Shown: positions 11,801 to 19,801 of the stretch, piece after piece | Position numbering within the stretch: position 1 is the stretch's first letter | How the letters are laid out: the number at the start of each line of letters is the position of its first letter | Source: Fen-178 sp963722575 | GTDB lineage: Bacteria > Acidobacteriota > Terriglobia > Bryobacterales > Bryobacteraceae | Assembly: GCA_963722575.1 (NCBI GenBank) | Contig: CAVRNR010000022.1 | Location: forward strand, 1,302,001-1,366,000 | DNA length: 64,000 nucleotides | Direction: 5' to 3' | Translations under genes and position numbers: made by a program | Notes under the pieces: model-generated | The model's input: only the letters and a program-made list of their open reading frames with translations | The model's database searches: none | What the model was told of the DNA's origin: nothing

Positions 11801-12500
11801 ACTCATCGGCGTCGGCATTTGCGCTCTGGTCGGGAGACGGTGCTTCGATGGCGGCCGACGCCAGCGCCTGGGTGCCCTCTTCGGTGGGCGTCACGGCCAT
11901 GTTCTGGAAACCGGGGCCTTGCTGGTTGTTCGGCCCGCGCCCTCCGGCGCCTCTCCCTCCGGCTCCCCGCCCACCGTATGGAGTATTCGCCGCCCGAGTG
12001 CCGCCGCTACGCCCCGCCCGCGCTGTGCCGCCGGCCGCCGCCGCCTGCGCCGCGCCGCCGGCCCCCGCCGCCCGCGCGCCCGTGGCCGAACTGGGTGCTG
12101 CTTGCGCCGTTTCTTTCTTCGGCTCGGGTGCCGGTTTTGCCGCGGCTGGAGCCGTGGGCGCGGGCTTGGCCGCCGCCACCACCGGCGCGGCTGCTGAACC
12201 GAGCCGCGGCATCTCCAGCGTCCAGTCTTTGTTGCTCGCGTCGGCCCCCACGGTGACTTCGGCCCGCTGGGTCTGGAACCCGAACATCTCGACCTGGATC
12301 TCCCAGACTCCGGGGGTCAGGTCCAGCGCGTAGCGTCCGTTTGCGTCGGTATAGACTACGACCTTGGCGCCCCCCTGCCGGGCGGTTACCGTGGCTCCGG
12401 GAATGAACTGGTCCGCGGCGCGAACCGAGCCGCTTTGCTGGGCCGCGGTTAGAAACCCAGGACCCAGCAGGACGACAGCAACCAATAGGGGGCGTAGCAC
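8829..12500 (-). CDS. TonB-dependent outer-membrane receptor with carboxypeptidase-regulatory domain
   Basis: 1223 residues. After a signal peptide (MLRPLLVAVVLLGPGFLTAAQ) comes a carboxypeptidase-regulatory-like domain ('GATVTARQGGAKVVVYTDA', 'GRYALDLTPGVWEIQVEMFG', about residues 30-100), a Pro/Ala-rich stretch, then a Gly/Arg-rich linker (about residues 300-380, long glycine runs broken by Arg). The rest is plug remnant and beta-barrel, ending in the outer-membrane signature '...SVTLTLRFNF' with a terminal Phe. Such receptors import glycans or other large ligands; the ligand is unknown. The start is GTG 12500, fixed by an in-frame stop nine bases upstream; AGGAGGG lies rather far from it (about 20 bases). 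Same operon as the VWFA gene. Confidence 0.9.
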   Translation of the reverse strand: MLRPLLVAVVLLGPGFLTAAQQSGSVRAADQFIPGATVTARQGGAKVVVYTDANGRYALDLTPGVWEIQVEMFGFQTQRAEVTVGADASNKDWTLEMPRLGSAAAPVVAAAKPAPTAPAAAKPAPEPKKETAQAAPSSATGARAAGAGGAAQAAAAGGTARAGRSGGTRAANTPYGGRGAGGRGAGGRGPNNQQGPGFQNMAVTPTEEGTQALASAAIEAPSPDQSANADADESYVVNGSMSGGLGAAADEQARRDRMMQMMGGRGGMGGPGGPGMMGGGIGDMAAMSSAASADPLGMNGFGAAGVLNGFGDGLGGAPGIGGGGPGGGGGGGGRGGGGGGGGGGGRGGGGGFGGGGRGGRGGANAQRRGPFNGQFAAFGNRRRTQSLYSGSVFLDMTNSALNAAPYSLNGQAAPKPSSASGRFGFNVGGPIHIPKLITSNKYLLYVNYTGQRARSGNSLTSSVPTLAERNGDFSQALATTAVTIYDPLSGAPFPGNVIPVARFNPATVGLLTYFPQPTYSGIVQNYHLVTSTPRVSDSLGVRLNVPLTTKDRLNFNEQYSHNDSKSQQLFGYKDSTSGYGLSASAGWSHSFKPRFNNSLNATFSRNISKGTPYFAYNDNVEQDLGITGTAQYPFNQAPVNYGPPSLSFTNFGSLSDGSASVSRSQTTNVTDSITYVVRRQHNLTFGVGYRRLQQNSLSYANSRGSFTFSGLLTSQIDSNGQPVAGTGFDFADFLLGLPQTSSLRGSANDYFRSWAANWYAQDDWRVRPGLSFNVGLRYEYFAPYTELYGRLANLDINPQMNAVQVVTPANSIGPYSGKYPSSLVDPDKNNYSPRLGFAWRPSQKHARVIRGGYSIFFSGSSYGGFASSMAAQPPFATNVSLTTSTAYRQTLQNPFPTVPSQTITNTYAIDKNYKLAYAQTWSFALQQTFSHGLLVELEYIGTKGTGLPITEQPDRASPGASPLTAQQQLQIGNATGFSYLTSQGDSIFHAAQTRITRRFGRGVSANALYTFSKSIDDASSFSGGGGTVVQFPQDLRLERGLSTFDQRHHLTVGYMLSSPVGIHGLWRNGGWKTRAFTGWTMSGNFTATSGTPMTAKVSGNLSNTGGTAAFGAGRAQATGESINAGNFPYFNLNAFTTPPAGQYGNAGRDTIPGLFQIGLNGSLNRAFRFGESRRQLQLRLAANNALNHVVVTNIGTTFNASNYGLPTAASATRSVTLTLRFNF

Positions 12501-12535
12501 GGGACTCTATACCAATACTTCCCTCCTACGCGGAG

Positions 12536-12913
12536 TTAGTTCGCCTTTTTCGCCGTGAACTCGATCGGCGGCGGTGCGTTGTCCATGCCTTCCATCGAGC
12601 GGGAAAACTTGATCTCGCTGCCCGAGACCTTCCCTTTGAACACCAGCTTCATCTCGTTCCCGCCGAAGTTCCGCACCACCACAAAGGAAACGTCGTCGCC
12701 GCTGGTCTTTCCGTCCGTGATCTCCACGGGGCCGCCGCGCCCGCCATCCATCGTGCCCGTGAGCTTGGCGCCGTCCACCTTGAATACGAAGGTGGTTTCC
12801 ATTGTGTTACCGCTGCGCCCGGGAACCTGCGCGGTCCACTTCCCCGTGACGTCGGCAGCCGAAGCTGCCAATGCAAAGATGCCCAGAAGGGCAGTCAACA
12901 GGATTGTTCTCAT
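12536..12913 (-). CDS. Small exported beta-rich protein, unknown function
   Basis: 125 residues starting at ATG 12913, chosen because it begins a textbook signal peptide (MRTILLTALLGIFALAASA, cut before ADVTG). The longer open frame reaches 13057 through a hairpin repeat. The mature part ('VTGKWTAQVPGRSG', 'FVFKVDGAKLTGTM', 'GKVSGSEIKFSRSM') looks like a small lipocalin-like or calycin-like beta barrel seen in many acidobacterial exported proteins. Function unknown. It is just upstream of the TonB receptor on the same strand, 35 bases away, and may be co-transcribed. Confidence 0.7.
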   Translation of the reverse strand: MRTILLTALLGIFALAASAADVTGKWTAQVPGRSGNTMETTFVFKVDGAKLTGTMDGGRGGPVEITDGKTSGDDVSFVVVRNFGGNEMKLVFKGKVSGSEIKFSRSMEGMDNAPPPIEFTAKKAN

Positions 12914-12962
12914 GCAAGCTAAGATGGTTCTCGCCGGGGCGAAAGTTACAGCGAAACGCAAC

Positions 12963-13004
12963 CTTTCAGCGATCAGCCGCACCGGTGTGGCTAATCGCTG
13001 AAAG
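12963..13004. repeat. Hairpin element upstream of the small exported protein
   Basis: CTTTCAGCGAT (12963-12973) pairs with ATCGCTGAAAG (12994-13004); inside, AGCC (12975-12978) pairs with GGCT (12989-12992). It lies between the gene start at 12913 and the insertion sequence. It could be a repeat unit or a leader structure; no T run follows. Confidence 0.6.
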
Positions 13005-13045
13005 CTGTTCGCTTGAACCAGCTCCGCAGGAGCGGCAGACTGTAG

Positions 13046-14414
13046 CCCACGGCGCAAGCCGAATATGCGTTAACCTAAGGAGGCTCTACGCTCTGAAATT
13101 GAAGCGACGCCGCCTTCGGTGCGGTTCCGCGAGAACCTTGGTGATCGCATCCCAGTTGTCAAGGACGGTCGAGAGGTCCTGGGGTGTCAGGAGCGCAGCG
13201 CCGACTTGTCTGTAAAGAAACTCAACCTCGCGCCAGCGGCTGCGGCGAGGCTGCCAAGGTGTAGCCCCAGGGGGAAATAGCTTCTGCAGTGTGGATCATG
13301 CGCTCGATCAGCAAACCCACAAACAGCTTTCCCTCCAGCCAAGCCTGCGCACTGAGGGGGTCCTTCTGGGGCAAATGGCCAACGCCTAATATCGATTTCA
13401 TGCGTTTGAAAACCAACTCGATTTGCCAACGCAATCGGTAGAACTCCAGTATTTGCGCGGTGGGCACCGCAGCAGGTAACGTTGACCACACCATGAAATA
13501 CTCCGCGCATTCCAACGATTCACGGGAGACCGTCTCTTGGCTGCGCTGGGCGCGGCGCTGCATCCGCTTCTGCGCCCATCGGGTCGCTTCTACGCTCTGC
13601 CGCAGAGCGAGTAACCGCCCATGAATCCAACCTCCGCGCGGGTCCTTGACATGCGCCTGATACTCGCGCGGCTTTTCCCCTAGTTGGCGCAAACGGGGCA
13701 GTAACTCTATGCGCTCGCCACTCGGTTCATACAACGGCAGGGCCGCACGATTCAGCCGGACGATCACGTCGCCTCCCCGGCTCACGACATGCGACACGCC
13801 GGGCGGCGCTGCGTAAACACGGTCTCCCATCAGAACGTCGCCAGGCACGACGGGCACGCGCCGAAACGTCTCGCCTCCTTCCCGGATATCGGTCAGTTGA
13901 AAAAAATCGCAGTGCAGATCGCCCAAATTCACGCAATAGTGGAGTTTCCAGTCAGTTCCCGTTGTTCCGGGTTCGTGAACCGACGTTGCATCCACGGCGC
14001 GAAGGCGGCGCCCCAGCAGTTGCATGGGCAACGTGGTTGCCCCTCGCATCTGCAGGGCTAGCCAGCGAAACCACGGCTCCGCGGCACGCAGTCTCTTAAA
14101 CACGCCCACCGAACTGATCTGCGCCAGTCCAGCCGCCCGGCAGCGCGCGGCGGTCTCCGCCAGCGAGCAACCGGCCCCAACATGCATGAGCAGCAACCGG
14201 AGCACGACCGCTGGATCCTTGATATAGCGTGCCCGCTGCATGACGCCGAGTTCCCATGCCTGATCAGCCCAATCCTCTGGCAGGAACGTGCACAGGATTC
14301 CCCAACTGTCGAGTACCGCAGTGCGCTCCGTCAAGTTCGTCACAGCAACAGCATACGCTAGTTTCAGAGTGAAGGCAAGACTTAGGTTAACGCATATTCG
14401 GCTCACGCCGTGGG
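13046..14414. mobile_element. IS4-family insertion sequence, about 1.37 kb
   Basis: Bounded by 34-base terminal inverted repeats at 13046-13079 and 14381-14414: CCCACGGCG, two differing bases, then a perfect 23-base block starting AGCCGAATATGCGTTAACCT. It contains one transposase gene on the minus strand. No clear target duplication is visible just outside (CAGACTGTAG left, AATAAGCACG right). The TIRs and gene look intact, so it may still be mobile. Confidence 0.85.
13222..14343 (-). CDS. IS4-family DDE transposase
   Basis: About 373 residues from GTG 14343; the open frame extends to 14406 inside the right TIR, so a longer start is possible. Catalytic pieces are visible: 'LRAVDATSVHEPG' (first Asp), 'GDRVYAAPPGV' (second Asp), and 'FYRLRWQIELVFKRMK', which fits the IS4 YREK signature Y-(2)-R-(3)-E-(6)-K with the catalytic Glu. 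No frameshift seen. It cuts and moves the element it sits in. Confidence 0.92.
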   Translation of the reverse strand: MTNLTERTAVLDSWGILCTFLPEDWADQAWELGVMQRARYIKDPAVVLRLLLMHVGAGCSLAETAARCRAAGLAQISSVGVFKRLRAAEPWFRWLALQMRGATTLPMQLLGRRLRAVDATSVHEPGTTGTDWKLHYCVNLGDLHCDFFQLTDIREGGETFRRVPVVPGDVLMGDRVYAAPPGVSHVVSRGGDVIVRLNRAALPLYEPSGERIELLPRLRQLGEKPREYQAHVKDPRGGWIHGRLLALRQSVEATRWAQKRMQRRAQRSQETVSRESLECAEYFMVWSTLPAAVPTAQILEFYRLRWQIELVFKRMKSILGVGHLPQKDPLSAQAWLEGKLFVGLLIERMIHTAEAISPWGYTLAASPQPLARG

Positions 14415-14435
14415 AATAAGCACGAAAACGGTCCA

Positions 14436-14553
14436 GCCCCGGAGGGGCGTAAGATGTTCCAGCCCGGCACTTCCGCCCCGTTCCGGGGCTTTCCGGCTGT
14501 TCATCCCTTTCCCAAGGCTGACGCCTTGGGCTATTATCTTTCGCCCTCCGGGC
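14436..14553. repeat. Array of four small GC hairpins between the IS and gap
   Basis: Four short inverted repeats follow each other: GCCCCggaGGGGC (14436-14448), GCCCCgttccGGGGC (14475-14489), CCCAAGGCtgacGCCTTGGG (14511-14530) and GCCCtccGGGC (14543-14553). The block reads like a widespread non-coding intergenic element that yields spurious short ORFs. It sits at the 3' end of gap and could also stop transcription, though no T run is seen. Confidence 0.7.
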
Positions 14554-14580
14554 TCAACGCCAAAGTGAATAGTGTTGGTC

Positions 14581-15588
14581 TTACAGCCCTTTCTTCACCA
14601 GAAACGCGATCAGGTCGATCACGCGGCAGGAGTAGCCCCACTCGTTGTCGTACCAGGCCACCACCTTCAACAGGTTGCCGTCCAGTACCTTGGTCAACTG
14701 CCCGTCCACGATGGAACTATTGGGGTTGTGCAGCATGTCGGTCGACACCACGGGGTCGTCCGTGTAGGCCAGAATGCCCTTCAACTCGCCCTCCGCGGCG
14801 GCCTTCAGCGCGGCATTGACTTCCTCACTGGTGGCCGGCTTTTCCAGCAACGCCACCAGGTCCACCACCGAAACGTCGGGGGTCGGCACGCGCATCGAGT
14901 ACCCATCCAGCTTGCCCTTCAACTGCGGCATCACCAGGCCGATGGCCTTGGCGGCGCCCGTCGTCGTGGGGATCATGTTCAACGCCGCGGCGCGGGCCCG
15001 GCGCAGGTCCTTGTGCGGGAAGTCGAGCACGTTCTGGTCGTTGGTGTAGCTGTGGATCGTGGTCATCGATCCCTTCTGGATGCCGAACTTGTCGTACAGC
15101 ACCTTGACCAGCGGTCCCAGGCAGTTGGTGGTGCACGAAGCGTTCGAAATAATATTGTCCTTGGCCGGGTTGTAGGCGTTCTCGTTCACGCCCAGAACGA
15201 TGGTGATGTCTTCATTCTTCGCCGGGGCCGAGATGATGACCTTCTTGACCGTCCCGCGAATGTGCTTCGAGGCCTCTTTGGCGTCCGTGAACTTGCCCGT
15301 CGATTCGATCACGATTTGTGCGCCCACCGACGTCCAGTCGAGCAGCGCCGGGTCCTTGCACGCGAATACCTTGATCTTCTTTCCGCCGACCGTGAGGCCG
15401 TCGGCGTCCGCCGTGACGTCCACGCCGAGCGGCCCCAGCACGGAATCGTACTTCAGCAGGTGGGCCAGCGTTTTCGTATCGGTAATATCGTTCACCGCCA
15501 CGAATTCGATATCACTGCGGTTCAAACCGGCGCGGACCACATTCCGGCCAATGCGGCCGAAGCCATTAATACCAACTTTGACTGCCAT
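14581..15588 (-). CDS. gap: Glyceraldehyde-3-phosphate dehydrogenase, type I
   Basis: 335 residues; oxidises and phosphorylates glyceraldehyde-3-phosphate with NAD(P)+ in glycolysis. Seen: the Rossmann start 'VGINGFGRIGRNV', the active-site 'SNASCTTNCL' with the catalytic Cys, 'HSYTNDQNVLD' with the partner His region, and 'AWYDNEWGYSCRV' near the C-terminus. Normal length. Ribosome site AGGAG lies five bases before the ATG. It is divergent from the polyol PTS operon across a 104-base spacer, and tpiA is in this window but not linked. Confidence 0.97.
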   Translation of the reverse strand: MAVKVGINGFGRIGRNVVRAGLNRSDIEFVAVNDITDTKTLAHLLKYDSVLGPLGVDVTADADGLTVGGKKIKVFACKDPALLDWTSVGAQIVIESTGKFTDAKEASKHIRGTVKKVIISAPAKNEDITIVLGVNENAYNPAKDNIISNASCTTNCLGPLVKVLYDKFGIQKGSMTTIHSYTNDQNVLDFPHKDLRRARAAALNMIPTTTGAAKAIGLVMPQLKGKLDGYSMRVPTPDVSVVDLVALLEKPATSEEVNAALKAAAEGELKGILAYTDDPVVSTDMLHNPNSSIVDGQLTKVLDGNLLKVVAWYDNEWGYSCRVIDLIAFLVKKGL

Positions 15589-15692
15589 TTTTTCTCCTGT
15601 TTAGATGAGGGGTGAGTTAATACTAAAGGATATCAAGAGGCCAGTATCCGGAGCAACCGGCCGCTCGGGAAACGGATAATAAGGAAGACACG

Positions 15693-16640
15693 ATGATCGC
15701 CACCGTGACGTTGAACCCGGCACTCGACAAGACCATGGCCATTCGCGGCTTCGCGATCGGCGCGACGAACCGGGCCTCCATCGAGCAGATCGACGCGGGT
15801 GGCAAAGGCATCAACGTAGCCAAGGCGGCCAGGCAGCTCGGGTGCCCCGCGATCGCGCTCGGGTTTCTGGCCGGCGCCAATGGCCGCTGGATTGCCGATG
15901 CGCTTCAGGCGATGGGCATCCCTTGCGATTTCGAATGGGTTCCGGGAGAAACGCGCGTCAACCTGAAGATCAAGGATCCCCTCACGGGCACGGAAACCGA
16001 GATCAACGAGCCCGGTTTTCAAGTGGGGGTGGACAACCTGGAGTCGCTCAAGCGGAAGATCGAGGAGCAAGCCGGGGTATGCTCGGTCATGGTGTTTTCA
16101 GGAAGCCTGCCGCCGGGCGTGCCGCCGGAGATCTATGCGGAATTCATCCGGATTGCCCGGAATCGCGGCGCCCAGACAATCCTCGATACCGCCGGAGCCG
16201 CTCTGAAATACGGAATTGCCGCTGGACCGGATCTCATCAAGCCTAACCGTGCCGAAGCGGAAGAGGTGCTGGGGACGAGAATCGACGGAGAAGCGGCGCT
16301 CGTTGGCGCGGCCCGCCGGCTTCTCGAGCTCGGCGCGCGGGTGGTCGTGCTGTCTTTGGGCGCGGACGGAGCCCTGGCGGTTTCCCCACGCGAGCAGTGG
16401 CGCGCTTATTCTCCTTCGGTCACCGCTGCGAGCAGCATTGGCGCGGGGGACGCTATGGTAGCCACCCTGGCCTTCGCCATGACGCGGGGCCTGGCGCTGG
16501 CGGACGCCTTGCGGCTCGCCACGGCCGCCGGAGCGGCCACCGTCGCCACCAACGGATCAGCGGCCGATCTCGGGTCCATTGAGGACTACGCGAAGGCAGT
16601 GACGATTCACTCCGTCGGCGAAGCCGCGGGTGCCTGCTGA
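15693..16640 (+). CDS. PfkB-family sugar-phosphate kinase (1-phosphofructokinase / tagatose-6-phosphate kinase type)
   Basis: 315 residues. The N-terminus 'MIATVTLNPALDKTM' and 'IDAGGKGINVAKAARQLG' are typical of the FruK/LacC/PfkB subgroup that phosphorylates hexose phosphates. The C-terminal 'SSIGAGDAMVATLAFAM' carries the GAGD motif with the catalytic Asp and anion hole. First gene of a polyol PTS operon; its stop overlaps the start of EIICB by one base (TGATG). With the downstream dehydrogenase it could act on fructose-1-phosphate, fructose-6-phosphate or tagatose-6-phosphate; a hexitol-phosphate to ketose-phosphate to bisphosphate route is the simplest reading. Substrate is inferred from context only. 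Confidence 0.85.
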   Translation: MIATVTLNPALDKTMAIRGFAIGATNRASIEQIDAGGKGINVAKAARQLGCPAIALGFLAGANGRWIADALQAMGIPCDFEWVPGETRVNLKIKDPLTGTETEINEPGFQVGVDNLESLKRKIEEQAGVCSVMVFSGSLPPGVPPEIYAEFIRIARNRGAQTILDTAGAALKYGIAAGPDLIKPNRAEAEEVLGTRIDGEAALVGAARRLLELGARVVVLSLGADGALAVSPREQWRAYSPSVTAASSIGAGDAMVATLAFAMTRGLALADALRLATAAGAATVATNGSAADLGSIEDYAKAVTIHSVGEAAGAC

Positions 16641-17986
16641 TGCGAGCGCATCTCCAGCAATTCGGCGCTTTTCTGGCGGGAATGGTGGTCCCCAATGTCG
16701 GGGCGTTCATTGCCTGGGGACTCCTGACGGCGTTGTTCATTCCGGCTGGATGGCTCCCCAATCCGCATTTTGCCAAGTTGGTGGATCCCGTAATCCTGAA
16801 TCTGCTGCCGCTGCTCATCGGCTTCTCCGGCGGCCGCCTGGTATACGGGATTCGCGGCGGCGTGGTGGGCGCGATCGCCACCATGGGCGTGGTTGCCGGC
16901 AGCAGTATTCCCATGTTCATCGGGGCGATGGTCATGGGCCCGCTCGGCGGATGGGTGATAAAGACCTTCGATCGGGCCGTGCAGCCGAGGATTCCGGCGG
17001 GCTTTGAGATGCTGGTGGCGAACTTCTCGGCGGGACTGCTGGGCCTCGGCCTGATCCTGGCCGGCTACACCGTGGTCGGCTGGGCGGTCACGGGAGTCAC
17101 AACGGCCCTGAGCGCGGGCGCGAGAGCCATCACCAATGCCGGATTCCTGCCGCTGATCGCCCTCATCATCGAGCCGGGCAAGGTGTTATTCGTCAACAAC
17201 GCCATCAACCATGGCGTCCTCGCCCCATTGGGAATTGCGGAGGCCAAACAGGCCGGCAAGTCGATCTTCTTTCTGCTCGAGAGCGATCCCGGCCCCGGAT
17301 TGGGATTGCTGACGGCATATGCGCTGTTCGGCAAGGGCGCGGCTAAGAGCTCCTCGCCCGGGGCGATCATCATTCATTTCTTCGGCGGGATTCATGAAAT
17401 CTACTTCCCTTATGTGCTCATGAATCCGCTCACCATCCTGGCCCTCATCGCGGGGGGACTGTCGGCGGACGCGGTGTTCGTCGCGGCTCACGCGGGGCTG
17501 CTGGCGACGCCCTCGCCGGGCAGCATTTTCGCGGAAATCGCCATGTCGCCCAAAGGAGGGCTGTTGCCAGTGCTGGCCGGCATTGGCGTGGGTGCGCTGG
17601 CCTCCTTCGCCGTTGCCGCGCCCATCGTACGCCGCGCCGGAGGCGATGTCTCGCTGCCCGCGCCGAGTGGCGCCGCCAAACCCGCGCTGGCGGCACTGCC
17701 TCGAACCATTCTCTTCGTGTGCGAGGCCGGAATGGGTTCTTCCGTCATGGGGCAATCCATTCTGAAACGTAAACTCGCCGGCGCTCACCTGGACGTCCAC
17801 CTGGACCACGCGCCGCTGAGCGAGCTGCCGCGCACCGCCGAGATGGTCGTCGCGCACCGCAGCCTGGTATCGAGGATCAAGGAGCGCGCCCCGGACGCCC
17901 GCGTTTACGCCGTCGATCAGTTCATTAACAGTCCGGTTTACGAGGAAGTGATCCGAGATCTTTCGGAAATCGCCGGCGGCGAATGA
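16640..17986 (+). CDS. Mannitol-type PTS transporter, EIICB
   Basis: 448 residues. The membrane EIIC part (about residues 1-345) has many hydrophobic segments and the family-specific 'NNAINHGVLAPLG' and 'GGIHEIYFPYVLMNP' blocks that mark mannitol-class EIIC. After a short linker comes EIIB, with the phosphorylated Cys361 in 'FVCEAGMGSSVMGQS'. It takes up a hexitol and phosphorylates it at the same time, receiving phosphate from EIIA encoded next. E. coli MtlA is a CBA fusion; here the A domain is a separate gene. Overlaps the kinase gene by one base and is 4 bases from EIIA. Substrate could be mannitol or another hexitol. Confidence 0.9.
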   Translation: MRAHLQQFGAFLAGMVVPNVGAFIAWGLLTALFIPAGWLPNPHFAKLVDPVILNLLPLLIGFSGGRLVYGIRGGVVGAIATMGVVAGSSIPMFIGAMVMGPLGGWVIKTFDRAVQPRIPAGFEMLVANFSAGLLGLGLILAGYTVVGWAVTGVTTALSAGARAITNAGFLPLIALIIEPGKVLFVNNAINHGVLAPLGIAEAKQAGKSIFFLLESDPGPGLGLLTAYALFGKGAAKSSSPGAIIIHFFGGIHEIYFPYVLMNPLTILALIAGGLSADAVFVAAHAGLLATPSPGSIFAEIAMSPKGGLLPVLAGIGVGALASFAVAAPIVRRAGGDVSLPAPSGAAKPALAALPRTILFVCEAGMGSSVMGQSILKRKLAGAHLDVHLDHAPLSELPRTAEMVVAHRSLVSRIKERAPDARVYAVDQFINSPVYEEVIRDLSEIAGGE

Positions 17987-17990
17987 AACC

Positions 17991-18443
17991 ATGCCCTTCT
18001 CTCTTCCATCCGATCATGTCCTGTTGAACCGTGCGTTTCGCTCGAAGCACGATGTCATCCAGGTCATCGGCGACGTCATGGTGCGCTCCGCGGACGTCAA
18101 CCCCGCCTACGCCCGCGCCATGCTCGAGAAAGAGGACCAGTACAGCACCTGGATCACCGAGGGCGTCGCTTTGCCGCATGGAACCAACCAGGCCAAGAAG
18201 GAAGTCCTGCGCAACTCGGTGGTGTTCGTGCAGATCCCCAAGGGCGTGGACTGGGGTGATGGAAAGACCGTATACCTGGCAATCGGCCTGGCGGGAACCG
18301 GCGACGAACAACACCTGAAGCTGCTGGCCGAGCTGGCCGGGGTATTAGAGCGGCCGGAAAACATCGAGCGGTTGCGTTCGGCAACCAGCAGTCAGGAAGT
18401 CATCGGGATGCTCACGGCCGGCGACGGCCAGGAGGTCGAGTGA
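17991..18443 (+). CDS. Mannitol-type PTS EIIA
   Basis: 150 residues of the EIIA type-2 (mannitol/fructose) fold. The phosphate-carrying His63 is in 'GVALPHGTNQAKK', preceded by the family's 'ARAMLEKEDQYSTWITEG'. It passes phosphate from HPr to EIIB of the upstream transporter. Its stop overlaps the next start by one base (TGATG at 18441-18445), a tight operon arrangement. Confidence 0.92.
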   Translation: MPFSLPSDHVLLNRAFRSKHDVIQVIGDVMVRSADVNPAYARAMLEKEDQYSTWITEGVALPHGTNQAKKEVLRNSVVFVQIPKGVDWGDGKTVYLAIGLAGTGDEQHLKLLAELAGVLERPENIERLRSATSSQEVIGMLTAGDGQEVE

Positions 18444-19495
18444 TGCAAGCCGCAATTCTCTATGCGCCCAACGATCTGCGAATCGAAGAGCGCCCCATGC
18501 CGGCCATCTCGCCCGAGGAGATGCGGATCCGAGTGGCCGCGTGTGCCATCTGCGGCAGCGATGTCCGGACCTTCCGCTTCGGCGCCGGCAATATCACCGA
18601 GCCGGTCACCATGGGGCACGAAACCGCGGGCGTCATCGTAGATGTGGGCGCCGCGGTCGCCGGTTTCCCGGCCGGGCAAAGGGTGACCGTGGCTCCAGCG
18701 ATCCCCTGCGGCGAGTGCCCCTATTGCCGCCGGGGCATCCAGACCATGTGCGACAACCTCCGTTCCATCGGATACCAGTTCCACGGAGGCTTCGCCGAAT
18801 ACATGGTGGTGCCCTCCTCAGCCATCAAGGCTGGTTGCGTGAATGCGATTCCCGATAACCTCTCGTTCGAGGAGGCCACGCTCGCGGAACCGCTGGCCTG
18901 CGTCATCAATGGCCAGGAACTGCTAAACGTGGGCGCGGACGACACGGTCGCGATTCTTGGCGCGGGCCCCATCGGATGCATGCACGCCGACCTGGCCAAG
19001 ATCCGTGGAGCGCGCAAGGTGATCCTGGCGGACATCCAGCCCCGGCGTCTGGAATTGGCCCAGGGTTTCGGCGCCGACATTCTGATCGATAGCAAGAAAG
19101 AAGTACTCCGCGAGAGGGTTCTCGCGGAAACGGAGGGCGCCGGCGCGTCCGTCGTCATCGTGGCTGCGCCCTCAGCCGCCGCGCAACAGGAGTCCCTCAC
19201 GCTGGCCGCCAAGCACGGACGCGTCAGTTTCTTCGGCGGCCTTCCCAAGAGCAACCCGTTCATCTCGTTCAACTCCAACCTGGTCCACTACAAGGAGCTC
19301 TTTGTCATGGGCGCGTATGGATCCGCGCCGCGGCACAACGTCGCGGCTCTCGAATTACTGGCGGCCGGCCGGATTCATGCGGAAAACCTGATCGGCCTGT
19401 TGGTTCCACTCGAGAGAATCAAAGAAGGAATGGAGGCCGTTGCCGAGGGCAGGGTCTTGAAAGCCATCGTGCGTCCGGGTCCAAACGGAAATTGA
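18443..19495 (+). CDS. Zinc-dependent polyol (phosphate) dehydrogenase, MDR family
   Basis: About 350 residues of the medium-chain dehydrogenase family. Seen: catalytic zinc ligands in 'CAICGSDVRTFR' and 'GHETAGVIVD', structural zinc Cys cluster 'CGECPYCRRGIQTMC', and the NAD-binding 'AILGAGPIGCMHADLAK'. Close in layout to sorbitol dehydrogenase and to galactitol-1-phosphate 5-dehydrogenase (GatD). In this operon it most likely oxidises the imported hexitol phosphate to a ketose phosphate, taking the place of the unrelated MtlD. ATG 18443 is preferred over the adjoining GTG 18440 because it gives the same one-base overlap as the first operon junction. Confidence 0.85.
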   Translation: MQAAILYAPNDLRIEERPMPAISPEEMRIRVAACAICGSDVRTFRFGAGNITEPVTMGHETAGVIVDVGAAVAGFPAGQRVTVAPAIPCGECPYCRRGIQTMCDNLRSIGYQFHGGFAEYMVVPSSAIKAGCVNAIPDNLSFEEATLAEPLACVINGQELLNVGADDTVAILGAGPIGCMHADLAKIRGARKVILADIQPRRLELAQGFGADILIDSKKEVLRERVLAETEGAGASVVIVAAPSAAAQQESLTLAAKHGRVSFFGGLPKSNPFISFNSNLVHYKELFVMGAYGSAPRHNVAALELLAAGRIHAENLIGLLVPLERIKEGMEAVAEGRVLKAIVRPGPNGN

Positions 19496-19499
19496 CGCC

Positions 19500-19772
19500 A
19501 TGGTCACCGGAACTTTCACCATCCTCAACAGCAGTGGCTTCCACGCCAGGCCCGCCGGAGTATTCGTGAAAACAGCCAGCCGCTTCTGTTCCGTCATCAA
19601 GGTCGTAAGCGGGAACCAGACGGCTAATGGCAAGAGCATCCTCTCTCTGATGCTGCTGGGAGCGACGCCCGGCGCCGAAATCACCATCGAGGCGCAGGGC
19701 GAGGACGAAGCCGAAGCGCTGAACGCCCTGGCGGAACTGGTGACAGGGCGATTCGGAGAAGAGCCTTCGTGA
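19500..19772 (+). CDS. ptsH: Phosphocarrier protein HPr
   Basis: 90 residues. His15 in 'SSGFHARPAGVFV' accepts phosphate from enzyme I and passes it to EIIA. Ser46 in 'NGKSILSLM' sits where HPr kinase phosphorylates HPr in Gram-positives and many other bacteria, so regulation by HPrK is possible. Last gene of the polyol operon, 4 bases after the dehydrogenase. No enzyme I gene is in the window. Confidence 0.95.
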   Translation: MVTGTFTILNSSGFHARPAGVFVKTASRFCSVIKVVSGNQTANGKSILSLMLLGATPGAEITIEAQGEDEAEALNALAELVTGRFGEEPS

Positions 19773-19801
19773 CGTGCGACTCCGAGATCAACACTATTGA
19801 G

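Noticed and set aside
11308..12333. Pro-rich 341-residue frame
   Set aside because: It is the reverse of the Gly/Arg-rich linker of the receptor; poly-Pro is what poly-Gly gives on the other strand.
13086..13221. Second gene in the insertion sequence
   Set aside because: Short frames only, no motif; read as the non-coding end of the element.
14454..14819. 121-residue frame starting in the hairpin array
   Set aside because: Half repeat, half antisense to gap.
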